From assembly GCA_001314715.1 (NCBI GenBank), contig LJSV01000005.1:1-64000 (forward strand): a stretch of 64,000 nucleotides of DNA. Direction: 5' to 3'. The DNA is from Rhodobacteraceae bacterium HLUCCA12. GTDB taxonomy: Bacteria > Pseudomonadota > Alphaproteobacteria > Rhodobacterales > Rhodobacteraceae. This document shows positions 44,714 to 54,343 of this stretch, piece by piece. The position numbers and the translations under genes are program-made. Below the pieces are notes generated by a model, which was not told the DNA's origin, ran no database searches, and was given only the letters and a program-made list of their open reading frames with translations. Position 1 is the stretch's first letter, and each line of letters opens with the position of its first letter.

Positions 44714-45325
44714 ATGATCGTCCCGGTTTATCTGACAGGCATGCTGGCCGGGCTGGGTCTGATCATCGCCATCGGCGCGCAGAACGCGTTTGTGCTGCGG
44801 CAGGGTCTGCGGGGCGAGCATGTGTTTGCCGTGTGCCTGGCCTGCGCGGCCTCGGATGCGGCGCTGATCGCGCTGGGGGTGGCCGGGTTCGGCCGGATCA
44901 TCGCCGCCCTGCCCTGGCTCGACCCGGTGATGCGCTATGGCGGCGCGGCGTTCCTGCTGTGGTATGGGGCGCGCAGCCTGCGCGCGGCGCTGGGTTCGGA
45001 CGCGGCCTTGCGCGTCAGCGGCGCGGGCAGGCCCGCCGCGCTTGGCCCCACCCTGCTGGCCTGTCTGGCCATCACCTGGCTGAACCCGCATGTCTATCTG
45101 GACACGGTGATTCTGCTGGGCTCGATCTCGACGCAGTTTCCCGGCCAGGCGCTGGAATTCGGCGCGGGCGCGATCAGCGGATCGTTCCTGTTCTTCTTCA
45201 CCCTCGGCTATGGCGCGGCGCGGTTGCGGCCCCTGTTTGCCCGGCCATCGGCCTGGCGTGTTCTGGAACTGGCGATCGCGCTGATCATGTGGGCCATCGC
45301 GCTGAAACTGGTGATCAGCGCCTGA
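44714..45325 (+). CDS. LysE/ArgO family amino acid exporter
   Basis: A 203-residue membrane protein with six hydrophobic segments. It shows the LysE pattern GLIIAIGAQNAFVLRQGLRGEHVF at the N-terminus and AITWLNPHVYLDTVILLGSIS in the middle, both diagnostic for the LysE/ArgO branch. It should export basic amino acids such as lysine or arginine. It overlaps the converging metallophosphatase gene by 11 bp at the 3' ends. Confidence 0.9.
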   Translation: MIVPVYLTGMLAGLGLIIAIGAQNAFVLRQGLRGEHVFAVCLACAASDAALIALGVAGFGRIIAALPWLDPVMRYGGAAFLLWYGARSLRAALGSDAALRVSGAGRPAALGPTLLACLAITWLNPHVYLDTVILLGSISTQFPGQALEFGAGAISGSFLFFFTLGYGAARLRPLFARPSAWRVLELAIALIMWAIALKLVISA

Positions 45326-47081
45326 GCGTCCCGGCCGCCAAAGCCGCCAGCGCCAGCCCGGCCGGGCGCGGGTTGAACTGCCCGTCGTAAAGGCCGTTGC
45401 GCGGGTAATAGCCGCGGTCGAAATCCTCAAGCGTGTCGAAGATCACGACCGGGTGCGCGGAATGCGCCCGTGCTGCCGTGACCGCGTCCATGACCCGGCG
45501 CTTGATCCGGGCATCGTCGTTCATCATCACCGCCGGGTTGGCGTCGCACAGGGTGACATAGGCCACCACCGCGCCGCGCTTGGGCATGGCGGCGATCACC
45601 GCGGCGGGGTCGTCGTCAGGGGTGACGCGGAACGCGCCGCCATCCGCGCCGGCGGCCATCGCGTCATCCAGCAAGGCACCGTCCTGCGCGGTAAACCCGT
45701 GGCCGATGAAATGCGAGAAGCTGGCGCCACTGCCCGCGATGTCGGCCGATGTCCACAGCTTGGAGGCGATCAGCGGCACGCCCGCGGAACCGGCGGTGTC
45801 GCGCCAGGCACTAACCATGTCGGGCAACCCGTCGGCACGGGCGATCACCTCGATCCGTGCCAACGCGTCGGCCAAATGCGCGATCGCCGCGCGCGCGCGC
45901 GCATCGGGCGGGGCAAAGGCGAAGGGCTGGAACCGATGCCCCATCCGCGCGAGATCGGCCATGCGCGCGGCGCTTTGCGGGTCCAGCAGGTCATCCAGCG
46001 GCACGCGAAGATCGCGCAGACCGGCCTCTTGCAGCGCGGTGATCAGGTAGTCGTTGCGCGCGGCCTTGCGGCGGAATTCATCGACCACGCCGGTATAGGG
46101 GATGATACGGGCGTCGGACCAGCCCTGGCGCAGATCGACGCCCAGTCCGGGCGCGGGCGCGGGCGGCGCCGGCGGCAGCGGCGCGATGGCCGGCACCGCC
46201 TCGCCCTCGCGCAGGCAGGCCCCGTGACTGCGCCGCAGCCGCAGCCGATAGCCCGATGGATACACATCGACAAGATAATAGCCCAGCTTGGCGGAATCGT
46301 TGCGTCCGTGCTCCTGCCAGTCGCGCGGCGGGCTCTTGAACAGGTGGCTGTAATCCAGCCGGATCGCCGACAGCGCCGGGATCACGTGCTGTGCCGGGCC
46401 ATCCGGCGACAGCGCGGTGTGAAAGATCGTGTGCACATGCGCCGCGAACACCGCCTCGACCCCGTGTTCGACCAGCAGCGCGCGCAGGCGCGTGCGCGGG
46501 GCGGGGGCAAGGTTGTCGTAATGCTCGGGTTCATCTTGATCGGTCAAAAACAGCGGATAATGCGTGATGAAGAACACCCGCCGCCCCCGGCTTGCCGCCA
46601 GTTCGTTTTCAAGCCAGCGCCATTGTTCGGCATCCTGCGCCAGGCCCGAGTCAAGGATCGGGTTGGCATGCAGGATGAACCGGCAATCGCCATGGTCGAA
46701 CGCTTGCCACAGCGGGCCGAAGGTGGACACATAGGCATCGGCAAAAGTGGCGTTGACCGGATGCGCGGGCATCCAGTCGACCGGCTTGTCGCCCAGGTCA
46801 TGGTTGCCCGGCAGGCAGTAGAGCGGTGGCGCCAGTTCCCCAAAGATCGCGTGATAGCGCGCCGCCGCCGCCCCATAGCCCGGCTGCGTCGGAATCGGGT
46901 GGACCATGTCGCCCAGATGCACAACGAAAGCCGGCGCATCGGCATTGAGCGCGGCAACCGCCCAGCGGGCGCGGTCATTGGCCAGCCGGTTCGTCGGCCA
47001 GGGCGAGCCGCTGACACCGTCTTCGGGGTTGATATGGGTGTCGGCAACAACGGCAAAGGTGAAAAGCGGTGCGTCGGTCAT
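45315..47081 (-). CDS. Two-domain protein: calcineurin-like metallophosphatase plus C-terminal barrel-like domain
   Basis: A 588-residue protein. Residues 1 to about 290 are a calcineurin-like metallophosphoesterase with all metal motifs: VVADTHIN, VVHLGDMV, LPGNHDLG, FFITHYPLF and FAAHVHTIFH. After a Pro/Ala-rich hinge (about 290-310), residues 310-588 form a second domain with a repeating strand-helix rhythm and motifs LIASKLWTSADIAGSG, FSHFIGHGF and VVIFDTLEDFDRGYYPRNGLYDGQFN, suggesting a TIM-barrel-like fold that I cannot assign. No signal peptide, so cytoplasmic. It is next to an AcuI-like gene but probably a separate function. Substrate unknown. Confidence 0.72.
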   Translation of the reverse strand: MTDAPLFTFAVVADTHINPEDGVSGSPWPTNRLANDRARWAVAALNADAPAFVVHLGDMVHPIPTQPGYGAAAARYHAIFGELAPPLYCLPGNHDLGDKPVDWMPAHPVNATFADAYVSTFGPLWQAFDHGDCRFILHANPILDSGLAQDAEQWRWLENELAASRGRRVFFITHYPLFLTDQDEPEHYDNLAPAPRTRLRALLVEHGVEAVFAAHVHTIFHTALSPDGPAQHVIPALSAIRLDYSHLFKSPPRDWQEHGRNDSAKLGYYLVDVYPSGYRLRLRRSHGACLREGEAVPAIAPLPPAPPAPAPGLGVDLRQGWSDARIIPYTGVVDEFRRKAARNDYLITALQEAGLRDLRVPLDDLLDPQSAARMADLARMGHRFQPFAFAPPDARARAAIAHLADALARIEVIARADGLPDMVSAWRDTAGSAGVPLIASKLWTSADIAGSGASFSHFIGHGFTAQDGALLDDAMAAGADGGAFRVTPDDDPAAVIAAMPKRGAVVAYVTLCDANPAVMMNDDARIKRRVMDAVTAARAHSAHPVVIFDTLEDFDRGYYPRNGLYDGQFNPRPAGLALAALAAGTLRR

Positions 47082-47087
47082 CGTTTC

Positions 47088-48059
47088 TCAGTCGTCAAAG
47101 GTCACGAGGGTGCGCCCGGTGATCCGACCCTCCAGCATCCGGGCCATGTAATCCGGCAGATCGGCCAGCACGATCTCGCGCGCCATCGCCTGCAGCCCGG
47201 CGGGTTTGAGATCGTCGGCCAGCCGCGCCCAGATGCGACGACGCAGGGGCATCTCGCTGTCGGCATTGATGCCGGTCAGGGTAATGCCGCGCAGGATGAA
47301 GGGCAGAACGGTGGTGTTCAGGGCCACGCCGGCGGCATTGCCGATGCTGGCGATCGCGCCGCCATGCGCGGTGGTGCGCAGCATCCATTCCAGAACCTTG
47401 CCGCCCGCCGCGTCGATGCCCCCGGCCCATTCCTCGCGCTCCAGCGGCTTGCCCGATGCCTCGGGCAGCGCCATCACCGCCTGTGCGCCCAGCCCGCGCA
47501 GAAACCCGTCATCGGGCTTTGACGACAGGGCGGTCACGGAAAAGCCGCGCCGCGCCAGCATCGCCACACCCAGCGAGCCCACGCCGCCGGTCGCGCCGCT
47601 GACCAGGACCGGGCCGCGTTCGGGCGACAGGCCCAGCGTTTCCAGCCGGTCCACCGCCAGCGCGGCGGAATAGCCCGCAACACCCAGTGTCGCGGCCTCA
47701 AGCGCGCTCAGGCCCTCGGGCAGTGCCAGCACCCAGTCGCCGGGCACGCGCAGGTATTCGGCGAACCCGCCGTCATGCGAGACGCCGATCCCGCGGCCAT
47801 GCACGATCACCCGGTCGCCCGGCGAAAACCGGACATCGGTGCTTTCGACGACGTCGCCCACCGCCTCGATCCCGCCGTTGCACGGATAGCGGCGGATGAT
47901 CGGCGCACCGCCCAGACCGGCCAGCGCATCCTTGTAGTTCACGCCGGCGTGGCGCACCTTCACGGTGACATCGCCTTCGTCCAGATCGGCGCGGTCCATG
48001 TCGACGATGGTGCCGCGTCCCAGCTTGCCATCTTGCTCGATTCGATAGGCTTTCATCAT
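47088..48059 (-). CDS. AcuI/YhdH-type quinone oxidoreductase family protein (acryloyl-CoA reductase-like)
   Basis: A 323-residue zinc-independent MDR-superfamily NADPH oxidoreductase. It shows KVRHAGVNYKDALAGLGGAPIIRRYPCNGGIEAVG near the N-terminus and the nucleotide-binding VLVSGATGGVGSLGVAMLARRGFSVTALSSK. This pattern matches the AcuI/YhdH group, whose best-known member reduces acryloyl-CoA to propionyl-CoA in marine roseobacters. The ATG at 48059 overlaps the TctA stop by 4 bp and has GGGAGGGG before it. Last gene of the IclR-ACAD-CoA ligase-Tct operon. Confidence 0.8.
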   Translation of the reverse strand: MMKAYRIEQDGKLGRGTIVDMDRADLDEGDVTVKVRHAGVNYKDALAGLGGAPIIRRYPCNGGIEAVGDVVESTDVRFSPGDRVIVHGRGIGVSHDGGFAEYLRVPGDWVLALPEGLSALEAATLGVAGYSAALAVDRLETLGLSPERGPVLVSGATGGVGSLGVAMLARRGFSVTALSSKPDDGFLRGLGAQAVMALPEASGKPLEREEWAGGIDAAGGKVLEWMLRTTAHGGAIASIGNAAGVALNTTVLPFILRGITLTGINADSEMPLRRRIWARLADDLKPAGLQAMAREIVLADLPDYMARMLEGRITGRTLVTFDD

Positions 48060-49552
48060 CCCCTCCCTTGGCGTGCCTGACGCCAGTCCTTCCAGAAGCG
48101 CCAACCGGACCAGGCCAGAAACAGGGCCGAGGCGACGAACAGCGTCAGTGCGATGGGCTGGCGCAGGAACACGGTGAAATCGCCACGCGCGATCACCATG
48201 CCCTGGCGCAGGCTCTGTTCGATCATCGGCCCCAGCACGAAGCCGATCACCACCGGCGCCAGCGGGAACCCGCCATAGCGCAGCAGGAACCCGCCGATCC
48301 CGGCCGCCAGCATCACCTTCAGATCGAAGGCATTGTAGTTCACGCTGAACGTGCCGATGCCCAAAAGCACGACGATCACCCCCAAAAGCACCGGCTCGGG
48401 TGCCCGGACCGCGCGGGCAAAGACCGGCCCCAGCAGCGGCCCCAGGACCAGAAGCGCCAGATTGACGACGAACAGCGCCACGAAGATGAAGATCATCAGA
48501 TCGGCGTTTTCCACGAACAGGCGCGGCCCCGGCGTGATCCCCTGGATGATCAGCGCCCCCAGCATGACCGCCGTGATCGGGTCGCCCGGAATGCCCAGCG
48601 ACAAGGTCGGCACCAGCGCCCCGCCCGTCACCGCGTTGTTCGCGGTTTCCGATGCGATCACGCCATCGGGCTCGCCCTTGCCGAAATTGGCCGCATTGGG
48701 CGAGGAACGCTTGGCCTCGGCATAGCTGACCATGGACGACGCGGTCGCCCCGATCCCCGGCAGGGTGCCGATCCAGGTGCCGATCATCGCCGATTTTCCG
48801 AACACCCGCCAGCGCCGCGCCATGTCGCGCAAGGGCGGAAAACGAAAGCCGGTGCGGCCCTTGATCTCGACGGTTTCGGCATGGCGTTCGGCGACGCGCC
48901 AGATCACTTCGGAGAGCGCAAAAAGGCCCACCAGAAACGGCACCAGCGCGATCCCCGCCATCAGGTCGAACGACGAGAAATGCAGCCGCACATCGCCGGT
49001 CAGCGGGTCTTGCCCCATCGTGGCGACCAGCAGGCCCAGCAGGCAGGCGACCAGCCCCTTGGCCAGGTTTTCCTGCGAGACGCTGACAACGCAGGTCAAG
49101 GCAAAGAGCCCCAGCGCGAAATACTCCATCGGGCCGAAGCGCAGGCCGAAGCGGGCCAGCGTCGGCGCGGCCACGATCAGCACCAGCACCGAGATCAGCC
49201 CGCCGATGACCGAGGCCACGGTGGCCCAGCCAAGCGCCAGATCGCCCTCGCCGCGCTGCATCATCGGATAGCCATCGAACACCGTTGCCGCGGCCTGCGG
49301 CGTGCCCGGCGTGTTCAGCAAGATCGCCGACAGCGATCCGCCATAGACCGAGCCCGCATAAAGCCCCAGCAACAGCGCGATCGAGGGTTCGGGCGCCAGC
49401 ACGAAGGTCAGCGGCAGCGCCAGGGTGATCGCCAGGACCGAGCCCAGCCCCGGCATGGCGCCGATCAGCACCCCGGCCGCCGTGCCGCCCAGCATCAGCG
49501 CCAGCGTCGCCGGATCGCCCAGCTTTGACAGTGCCAGAAGAAGACTGTCCAT
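48056..49552 (-). CDS. tctA: Tripartite tricarboxylate transporter large permease (TctA)
   Basis: A 498-residue membrane protein with about eleven hydrophobic segments. Family landmarks are GVLIGAMPGLGSVLAITLALPLTF, LLLGLYAGSVYGGSLSAILLNTPGTPQAAATVFDGYPM and GTLPGIGATASSMVSYAEAKRSSPN, with the second Pro-Gly loop repeating the first. It overlaps tctB upstream and the AcuI-like gene downstream. Confidence 0.94.
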   Translation of the reverse strand: MDSLLLALSKLGDPATLALMLGGTAAGVLIGAMPGLGSVLAITLALPLTFVLAPEPSIALLLGLYAGSVYGGSLSAILLNTPGTPQAAATVFDGYPMMQRGEGDLALGWATVASVIGGLISVLVLIVAAPTLARFGLRFGPMEYFALGLFALTCVVSVSQENLAKGLVACLLGLLVATMGQDPLTGDVRLHFSSFDLMAGIALVPFLVGLFALSEVIWRVAERHAETVEIKGRTGFRFPPLRDMARRWRVFGKSAMIGTWIGTLPGIGATASSMVSYAEAKRSSPNAANFGKGEPDGVIASETANNAVTGGALVPTLSLGIPGDPITAVMLGALIIQGITPGPRLFVENADLMIFIFVALFVVNLALLVLGPLLGPVFARAVRAPEPVLLGVIVVLLGIGTFSVNYNAFDLKVMLAAGIGGFLLRYGGFPLAPVVIGFVLGPMIEQSLRQGMVIARGDFTVFLRQPIALTLFVASALFLAWSGWRFWKDWRQARQGRG

Positions 49553-50043
49553 CAGCGCCCCCCCGTCATCAGGCGCAACAGATCATCCATGCCCGGCCCC
49601 GGCGGGCGGATCTGGAAGACCTGCGCGAAAAGATACCAAAGCCCCACCAGTACGACCAATGTGACCGGCACGATCACCAAGAGTCGACGATAGCCCAGTG
49701 CCACGACCGCCAGCGGCAGAAAGAGGCCGGTCGCAATCAGAAAGCCGAACGGCTCGAACACCCAGAAATAGGCTGCCGCAAGCGCCGTGATCAGGGCCGC
49801 GCGCGGCCAGTTCAGCGCCGGTACCGCCTCGCCGGGCAAGGCGCCACGGCGAGTCAAAAGCGCCTGGGCGATGACCACCGCGCCCCCCAGGGCCATCAGA
49901 AGAACCAGCAGGCGCGGAAACGCCATCGGATTGCGCGACAGCGGCGTGTCGGCAAAGCGATCGCCAAGGGTCTGTGCATAGAACAGGGCGGAGAGGCCAA
50001 GAATGGCCCCTCCTGCGATCAGGTTGATCACGCGTGGCGTCAT
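49552..50043 (-). CDS. tctB: Tripartite tricarboxylate transporter small permease (TctB)
   Basis: A 163-residue protein with four hydrophobic segments and the typical TctB layout: an early DTPLSRNPMAFPRLLVLLMALGG and a central AALITALAAAYFWVFEPFGFLIATGLFLPL. It begins 8 bp after tctC and touches tctA, so the three Tct genes are tightly linked. There is no hairpin between tctC and tctB. Confidence 0.9.
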   Translation of the reverse strand: MTPRVINLIAGGAILGLSALFYAQTLGDRFADTPLSRNPMAFPRLLVLLMALGGAVVIAQALLTRRGALPGEAVPALNWPRAALITALAAAYFWVFEPFGFLIATGLFLPLAVVALGYRRLLVIVPVTLVVLVGLWYLFAQVFQIRPPGPGMDDLLRLMTGGR

Positions 50044-50051
50044 CGGCCCGA

Positions 50052-51002
50052 TCAGTCCAGAACGCGTTCGAGGATGGCACCGTTGACGCGGCTGCCCTCG
50101 TCAACCTCGGCGCGCACGCCGTCGCTGTCCAGATAGGCCGCAAACGAGCCAAAGCGCGCCAGCGTTTCCTGGAAATCGTCGCTCTCGGCGACCTGCGCGC
50201 ATGCGTCTTCCAGCGTTACGCGCACATCGTCGGGCAGACCGGCGGGCGCAAAGATGCCGCCCCACCACGATGCCGTGGTCTCGAACCCTTCCTCGATCGA
50301 GGTCGGCAGATCCGGCGCGGCATCGACACGGTCCTCGGCAAAGATCGCCACGGCGTCCAGCTCATACTGGCCGACATTCGAAAAGATCGCCATGTACATG
50401 TCGATATGGTTGCCCATCAGCGCGGTCACGCCCGGCCCGTCACCCTGAAACGGCACATGTTCGATCTCGACGCCGGTTTCATCCAGAAACACTTCCATTG
50501 CCAGATGCGGCAGCGAGCCGGGACCGGGCGAGCCATAGGTCAGTTCGCCGGGGTTTTCGCGTGCGTAATCCACCACCTCGGCCAGCGACGAGAACTCGGA
50601 CTCCGGGCTAAGCGCCAGTGCCTGCGGGCTGTGGAACAGCTTGCAGATATAGTCGAAATCGTCGATCGAATAGGGCGTATCGCGCATATGCGGCTGGTTG
50701 ATCAGCGGCGCGGCCGGGATCACGCCGATGGTGTAGCCATCGGCGCGCGCCCGCGCGATCTGCGCGGTGCCCACCGTGCCGGCGCCGCCGCCGACATTCG
50801 TCACCGGCATGTCGACACCCAGGATACGGGTGAATTCCTGCGCCGCGGCACGGCCCATCAGGTCGGTGCTGCCGCCTGCCGGAAACGGCACGATCGCGGT
50901 GATCGGGCGTTCGGGATATTCGGCCAGCGCCGCCCCGGCGGCGAATGGCAGGGCACAGGTCGCGGCCAGCGCGGCGCGGGTCAATGTGGTGAATCGGATC
51001 AT
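50052..51002 (-). CDS. tctC: Tripartite tricarboxylate transporter substrate-binding protein (TctC/Bug family)
   Basis: A 316-residue periplasmic protein. A signal peptide ends at ALAE, then the Bug-family start YPERPITAIVPFPAGGSTDLMGRAAAQE and VGGGAGTVGTAQIARARADGYTIG. Bug proteins bind carboxylates through two ordered waters. The ligand is presumably the acid activated by the CoA ligase encoded just upstream. Confidence 0.92.
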   Translation of the reverse strand: MIRFTTLTRAALAATCALPFAAGAALAEYPERPITAIVPFPAGGSTDLMGRAAAQEFTRILGVDMPVTNVGGGAGTVGTAQIARARADGYTIGVIPAAPLINQPHMRDTPYSIDDFDYICKLFHSPQALALSPESEFSSLAEVVDYARENPGELTYGSPGPGSLPHLAMEVFLDETGVEIEHVPFQGDGPGVTALMGNHIDMYMAIFSNVGQYELDAVAIFAEDRVDAAPDLPTSIEEGFETTASWWGGIFAPAGLPDDVRVTLEDACAQVAESDDFQETLARFGSFAAYLDSDGVRAEVDEGSRVNGAILERVLD

Positions 51003-51050
51003 GGTTCTCTCTCCCTTGGTTTGAGTCTGCGTAAGCGTCTTGCCTGTCCG

Positions 51051-53171
51051 TCAGGTGCCTGTCTTGTCTTGCGGCTGCGTAGCGGCATGAACCACGCAAT
51101 CGCCCGCGATCACGCCCTGCCCCGGCGGCTGGACGAACAGCGGATTGATCTCGATCTCCGCAGCCGGCGCGGCCGGGTCGGCGATTTGCCGCGACAGCCT
51201 GGCGATGGCTTGTGCCAGCGCCTCGGCGTCGCCGGGCGCGCGCCCGCGCAAGCCGTCCAGCAGGCGCGAAACGCGGGTCTCGGCGATCATGGCGCGGGCT
51301 TCGGGCAGCGACACCGGCGCCAGGCGGATGGCGACATCGTCCAGCACTTCGGCCAGAATACCGCCTGCGCCGACCATCACCACCGGGCCAAAGCCCGGAT
51401 CGCGCCGCGCCCCCAGGATCACCTCGATCCCGCCGGCGATCTGTTCCTGGACCAAGACGCCTTCGTCGGGCAGGTCCAGCCGCCCCGGCAACGCGGCCAG
51501 CGCGTCGAACGCCGCGCGCACCGCGGCCTCATCGTCCAGCCCCAGCCGCACACCGCCGACATCGGACTTGTGCGCCAGACGGCTCGACAGCAGTTTCATG
51601 ACCACCGGATAGCCGATGCGGGTCGCCAGGGCGGCGGCCTCGTCGGCACTGTGCGCCACCGCCTCGGTCGGGATGCGGATGCCGCTTCCATCCAGATGCG
51701 CCTTGGCCGCAACCTCGTTCAGCAGCCGCGCAGGCACGGTCGTTCGGGGTCTGGGCGTCGCAATGGCCGCGACCGGGCCGCGGCCCTGCCAGATGGCCGC
51801 CAGCCCGCGCACCGCGCGCGCCGGGGTGGCATAGATCGGCAGGCCCGCCGCCTCGATCCGGGCAAAGGCATCCTCGTTCCCGGCGCGCGGCGCGTTCCAG
51901 GCGATGGCGATGGGCAGCGTGGGGTTCTCGGACGCCAGGCGGTCCAGCGCCTCGGCAATCGCGCGCGCCGATGCGCCCGAGGCCGCGGCAAAGGACAACG
52001 CCAGCATGTCCACGCCCGGATCGCGCACCACGCAGTCCAGCGCGGCCACCAGCGATTCGGCGTTCATCACCGCGCCCGCCGTCACATCGAGCGGGTTTGC
52101 CACGCTGGCAAAGTCGGGCAGGATCTTTTGCAGGGCGGTGACGGTCGCGGGATGCAGCGCAGGCAGGTCAAGGCCCAGTTCGGCGGCGCGGTCGGCCATG
52201 GCCACCCCGGCGCCCCCCGATACCGTGACGACCGCCATACGCGGCCCGCTGGCGCGGCGCCCGCTTTCCAGGGCGCGCACGCAATCGGCCATCTCGCCGA
52301 TATCGTCGACCTCGACGATCCCCAATTGGCCGAAGGCCGCGCGATAAAGCCGGTCATCCCCAGCCAGACTGGCTGTATGCGAGGCCGCAGCGCGCGCCCC
52401 GACCGGCGAGCGCCCGACCTTCCACAAGACCAGCGGCACATCGCGTTCGCGCGCCCGCGCAGCCACCGCGCGCAGCTGAAACGGATCGCGCAACCCTTCG
52501 ACATACGCTGCGATCACGCGGGTCTCACCATCCTCCAGCATGCCGGCCATGACATCCAGCGCGCCGGTCATCGCCTCGTTTCCGGTCGAGATGTAGTGCC
52601 GGGTGCCAACCCCCTCGCCGTCAAGTCCCATGAGGATCGAGTTGCCGAACGCGCCCGATTGCGACACCACCGAAACCGCGCCGCGCCGGTAGTCCTGCCG
52701 GTAGGCGGGACCAAAGCCCACATGAATGCCGCCGGCGACATTCATCAGCCCCTGACAGTTCGGCCCGATCAGGCGCACCCGCGCCCGCCGGGCCACCGCC
52801 AAGATTTCCTTTTGCAGGGCGGTGCCCTGGGTGCCGGTTTCCGAAAAGCCCGAGGCAAAGACCACCGCGAACGGTATCCCGGCCGCGCCAACCGCGCGCA
52901 CCGCATCGGGGACCGCGCGGGCAGGCACGGCGATTGCCGCCAGGTCCACCCCCTGCGGAAGATCAAACACATGGGCGAAACAGGGCAGGCCCAGCAGCGT
53001 GTCGTATTTGGGGTTCACCGGCAGGATGCGACCGCCATATCCCTTGGCCGCAAGCGTCTCGACCACGTCGCGCCCGACCGAGCCGGGCGCCTCGCTTGCC
53101 CCGATCACGGCCACGGCGCGCGGGTTGAACAGGGCCTCCAGCGGGGCGCGATGCGCGCTCACGTCCTTCAT
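51051..53171 (-). CDS. NDP-forming acyl-CoA synthetase (single-chain AcdA/AcdB type)
   Basis: A 706-residue single-chain acetate-CoA ligase family enzyme, making an acyl-CoA from acid, CoA and ATP, usually with ADP as product. Domains in order: CoA-binding Rossmann (RAVAVIGASEAPGSVG, about residues 15-140), succinyl-CoA-ligase-like part with the phosphohistidine in SHTASLAG, and a C-terminal ATP-grasp domain (about 485-700; YPVVMKLLS, HKSDVGGVRLGL). It overlaps the acyl-CoA dehydrogenase gene by ATGA and precedes tctC by 48 bp. It probably activates the acid brought in by TctABC. Confidence 0.9.
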   Translation of the reverse strand: MKDVSAHRAPLEALFNPRAVAVIGASEAPGSVGRDVVETLAAKGYGGRILPVNPKYDTLLGLPCFAHVFDLPQGVDLAAIAVPARAVPDAVRAVGAAGIPFAVVFASGFSETGTQGTALQKEILAVARRARVRLIGPNCQGLMNVAGGIHVGFGPAYRQDYRRGAVSVVSQSGAFGNSILMGLDGEGVGTRHYISTGNEAMTGALDVMAGMLEDGETRVIAAYVEGLRDPFQLRAVAARARERDVPLVLWKVGRSPVGARAAASHTASLAGDDRLYRAAFGQLGIVEVDDIGEMADCVRALESGRRASGPRMAVVTVSGGAGVAMADRAAELGLDLPALHPATVTALQKILPDFASVANPLDVTAGAVMNAESLVAALDCVVRDPGVDMLALSFAAASGASARAIAEALDRLASENPTLPIAIAWNAPRAGNEDAFARIEAAGLPIYATPARAVRGLAAIWQGRGPVAAIATPRPRTTVPARLLNEVAAKAHLDGSGIRIPTEAVAHSADEAAALATRIGYPVVMKLLSSRLAHKSDVGGVRLGLDDEAAVRAAFDALAALPGRLDLPDEGVLVQEQIAGGIEVILGARRDPGFGPVVMVGAGGILAEVLDDVAIRLAPVSLPEARAMIAETRVSRLLDGLRGRAPGDAEALAQAIARLSRQIADPAAPAAEIEINPLFVQPPGQGVIAGDCVVHAATQPQDKTGT

Positions 53172-54343
53172 GCCGATGCCCCGGTGCGCAGGGCGCGGCG
53201 GTTGCGGGTCTGGCGGGTGATATTGATCTGGTGAATCTGGCTTGTGCCCTCATACAGGCGAAACAGCCGCACATCGCGGTAATAGCGTTCGATCGGGCTG
53301 TGATCGGCAACAAAGCCGGCACCGCCAAACACCTGCACCGCGCGATCCGCCACCCGGCCGCACATTTCCGAGGCAAAGTATTTGCAGATCGACGCCTGAA
53401 GCGCGATGTCCTCGCCCCGGTCGCGGGCGCGCGCGGTTTCCAGGACCAGCGCGCGGGCGGCGTGAATATCGGTCTGGCAATCGGCCAGCAGGGCGGCGAC
53501 CAGCTGGAAATCGGCGACCGGCTTGCCGAACTGGTGGCGCGTCTCGGCATGGTCCATCGCCAGGTCGAACATCCGGATTGCCGGGCCGGTGCACAGCGCG
53601 GCCAGATGGATGCGTTGCTTGTTCAAAACCCGCATCGCGGTGCGAAAGCCCTGCCCCTCGACCCCGCCGATCAGGTTGGCGGCCGGCACCCGGACGCCAT
53701 CGAAATGCACCTCGCCCACGGGCGAGCCGGCCTGACCCATCATCCTGTAGGGTTTCGACGTGCTCAGCCCCGCCATGCCGCGCTCGACCACAAAGGCGCT
53801 GAGGCCGCGCGCGCCGGGCTGGTCGGGATCGGTGCGGGCAATGACGGTGAACAGATCGGCAATCGGGGCGTTGGTGATATAGCACTTCATCCCGTCCAGC
53901 ACGTAATCGTCGCCCTCGCGCCGCGCCGAGGTCTTGACGGCGGTGGCATCCGAGCCGGCATCGGGTTCGGTCAGCGCGAAGCAGCCCGTGGCCCGGCCGC
54001 TGGAAAGGTCCGGCAGGAAGCGGCGCTTCTGATCTTCGGTTCCGTCGGCGACCAGCGCCTCGGACCCGATGCCGGTGTTGGTGCCGACGCGAGCGCGGTA
54101 GGCCACGGCGCATTGCGACAGTTCCATCGCGGCCTGCACCAATTCCTCTGTTGTCAGGCCCAGCCCGCCGAATTCCTCGGGGATCGACCAGCCGAAATAA
54201 CCGCGCGCGGCCATGTCCTGCACGATCTCGGCGGGAACCGCGTCCTCGCTGGCCACGCGATCTTCGTTCGGATGCGCGACGCTGCGCACCCACTCGTGCA
54301 CGTCCCTCAACAATGCGGCTTGGCGTTTTTCGTCCCTGATCAA
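53168..54343 (-). CDS. Acyl-CoA dehydrogenase
   Basis: A 391-residue FAD enzyme that introduces an alpha-beta double bond in an acyl-CoA. It has the FAD/substrate motif CFALTEPDAGSDATAVKTSA, the helical C-terminal domain with QVFGGAGFVADHSPIERYYRDVRLFRLYEGTSQI, and the likely catalytic Glu in LYEGT. The start is a TTG at 54343 that overlaps the IclR stop (TTGA) with GGAG at 9 nt before it. Linked to a CoA ligase, it implies beta-oxidation-like handling of a short carboxylate. Confidence 0.92.
   Translation of the reverse strand: MIRDEKRQAALLRDVHEWVRSVAHPNEDRVASEDAVPAEIVQDMAARGYFGWSIPEEFGGLGLTTEELVQAAMELSQCAVAYRARVGTNTGIGSEALVADGTEDQKRRFLPDLSSGRATGCFALTEPDAGSDATAVKTSARREGDDYVLDGMKCYITNAPIADLFTVIARTDPDQPGARGLSAFVVERGMAGLSTSKPYRMMGQAGSPVGEVHFDGVRVPAANLIGGVEGQGFRTAMRVLNKQRIHLAALCTGPAIRMFDLAMDHAETRHQFGKPVADFQLVAALLADCQTDIHAARALVLETARARDRGEDIALQASICKYFASEMCGRVADRAVQVFGGAGFVADHSPIERYYRDVRLFRLYEGTSQIHQINITRQTRNRRALRTGASA

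Noticed and set aside
50034-53234. A 1066-codon open frame on the plus strand
   Set aside because: It is antisense to tctC and the CoA ligase gene, is rich in Arg, His and Gln, and has no domain; it is a by-product of high GC content, which makes stop codons rare.
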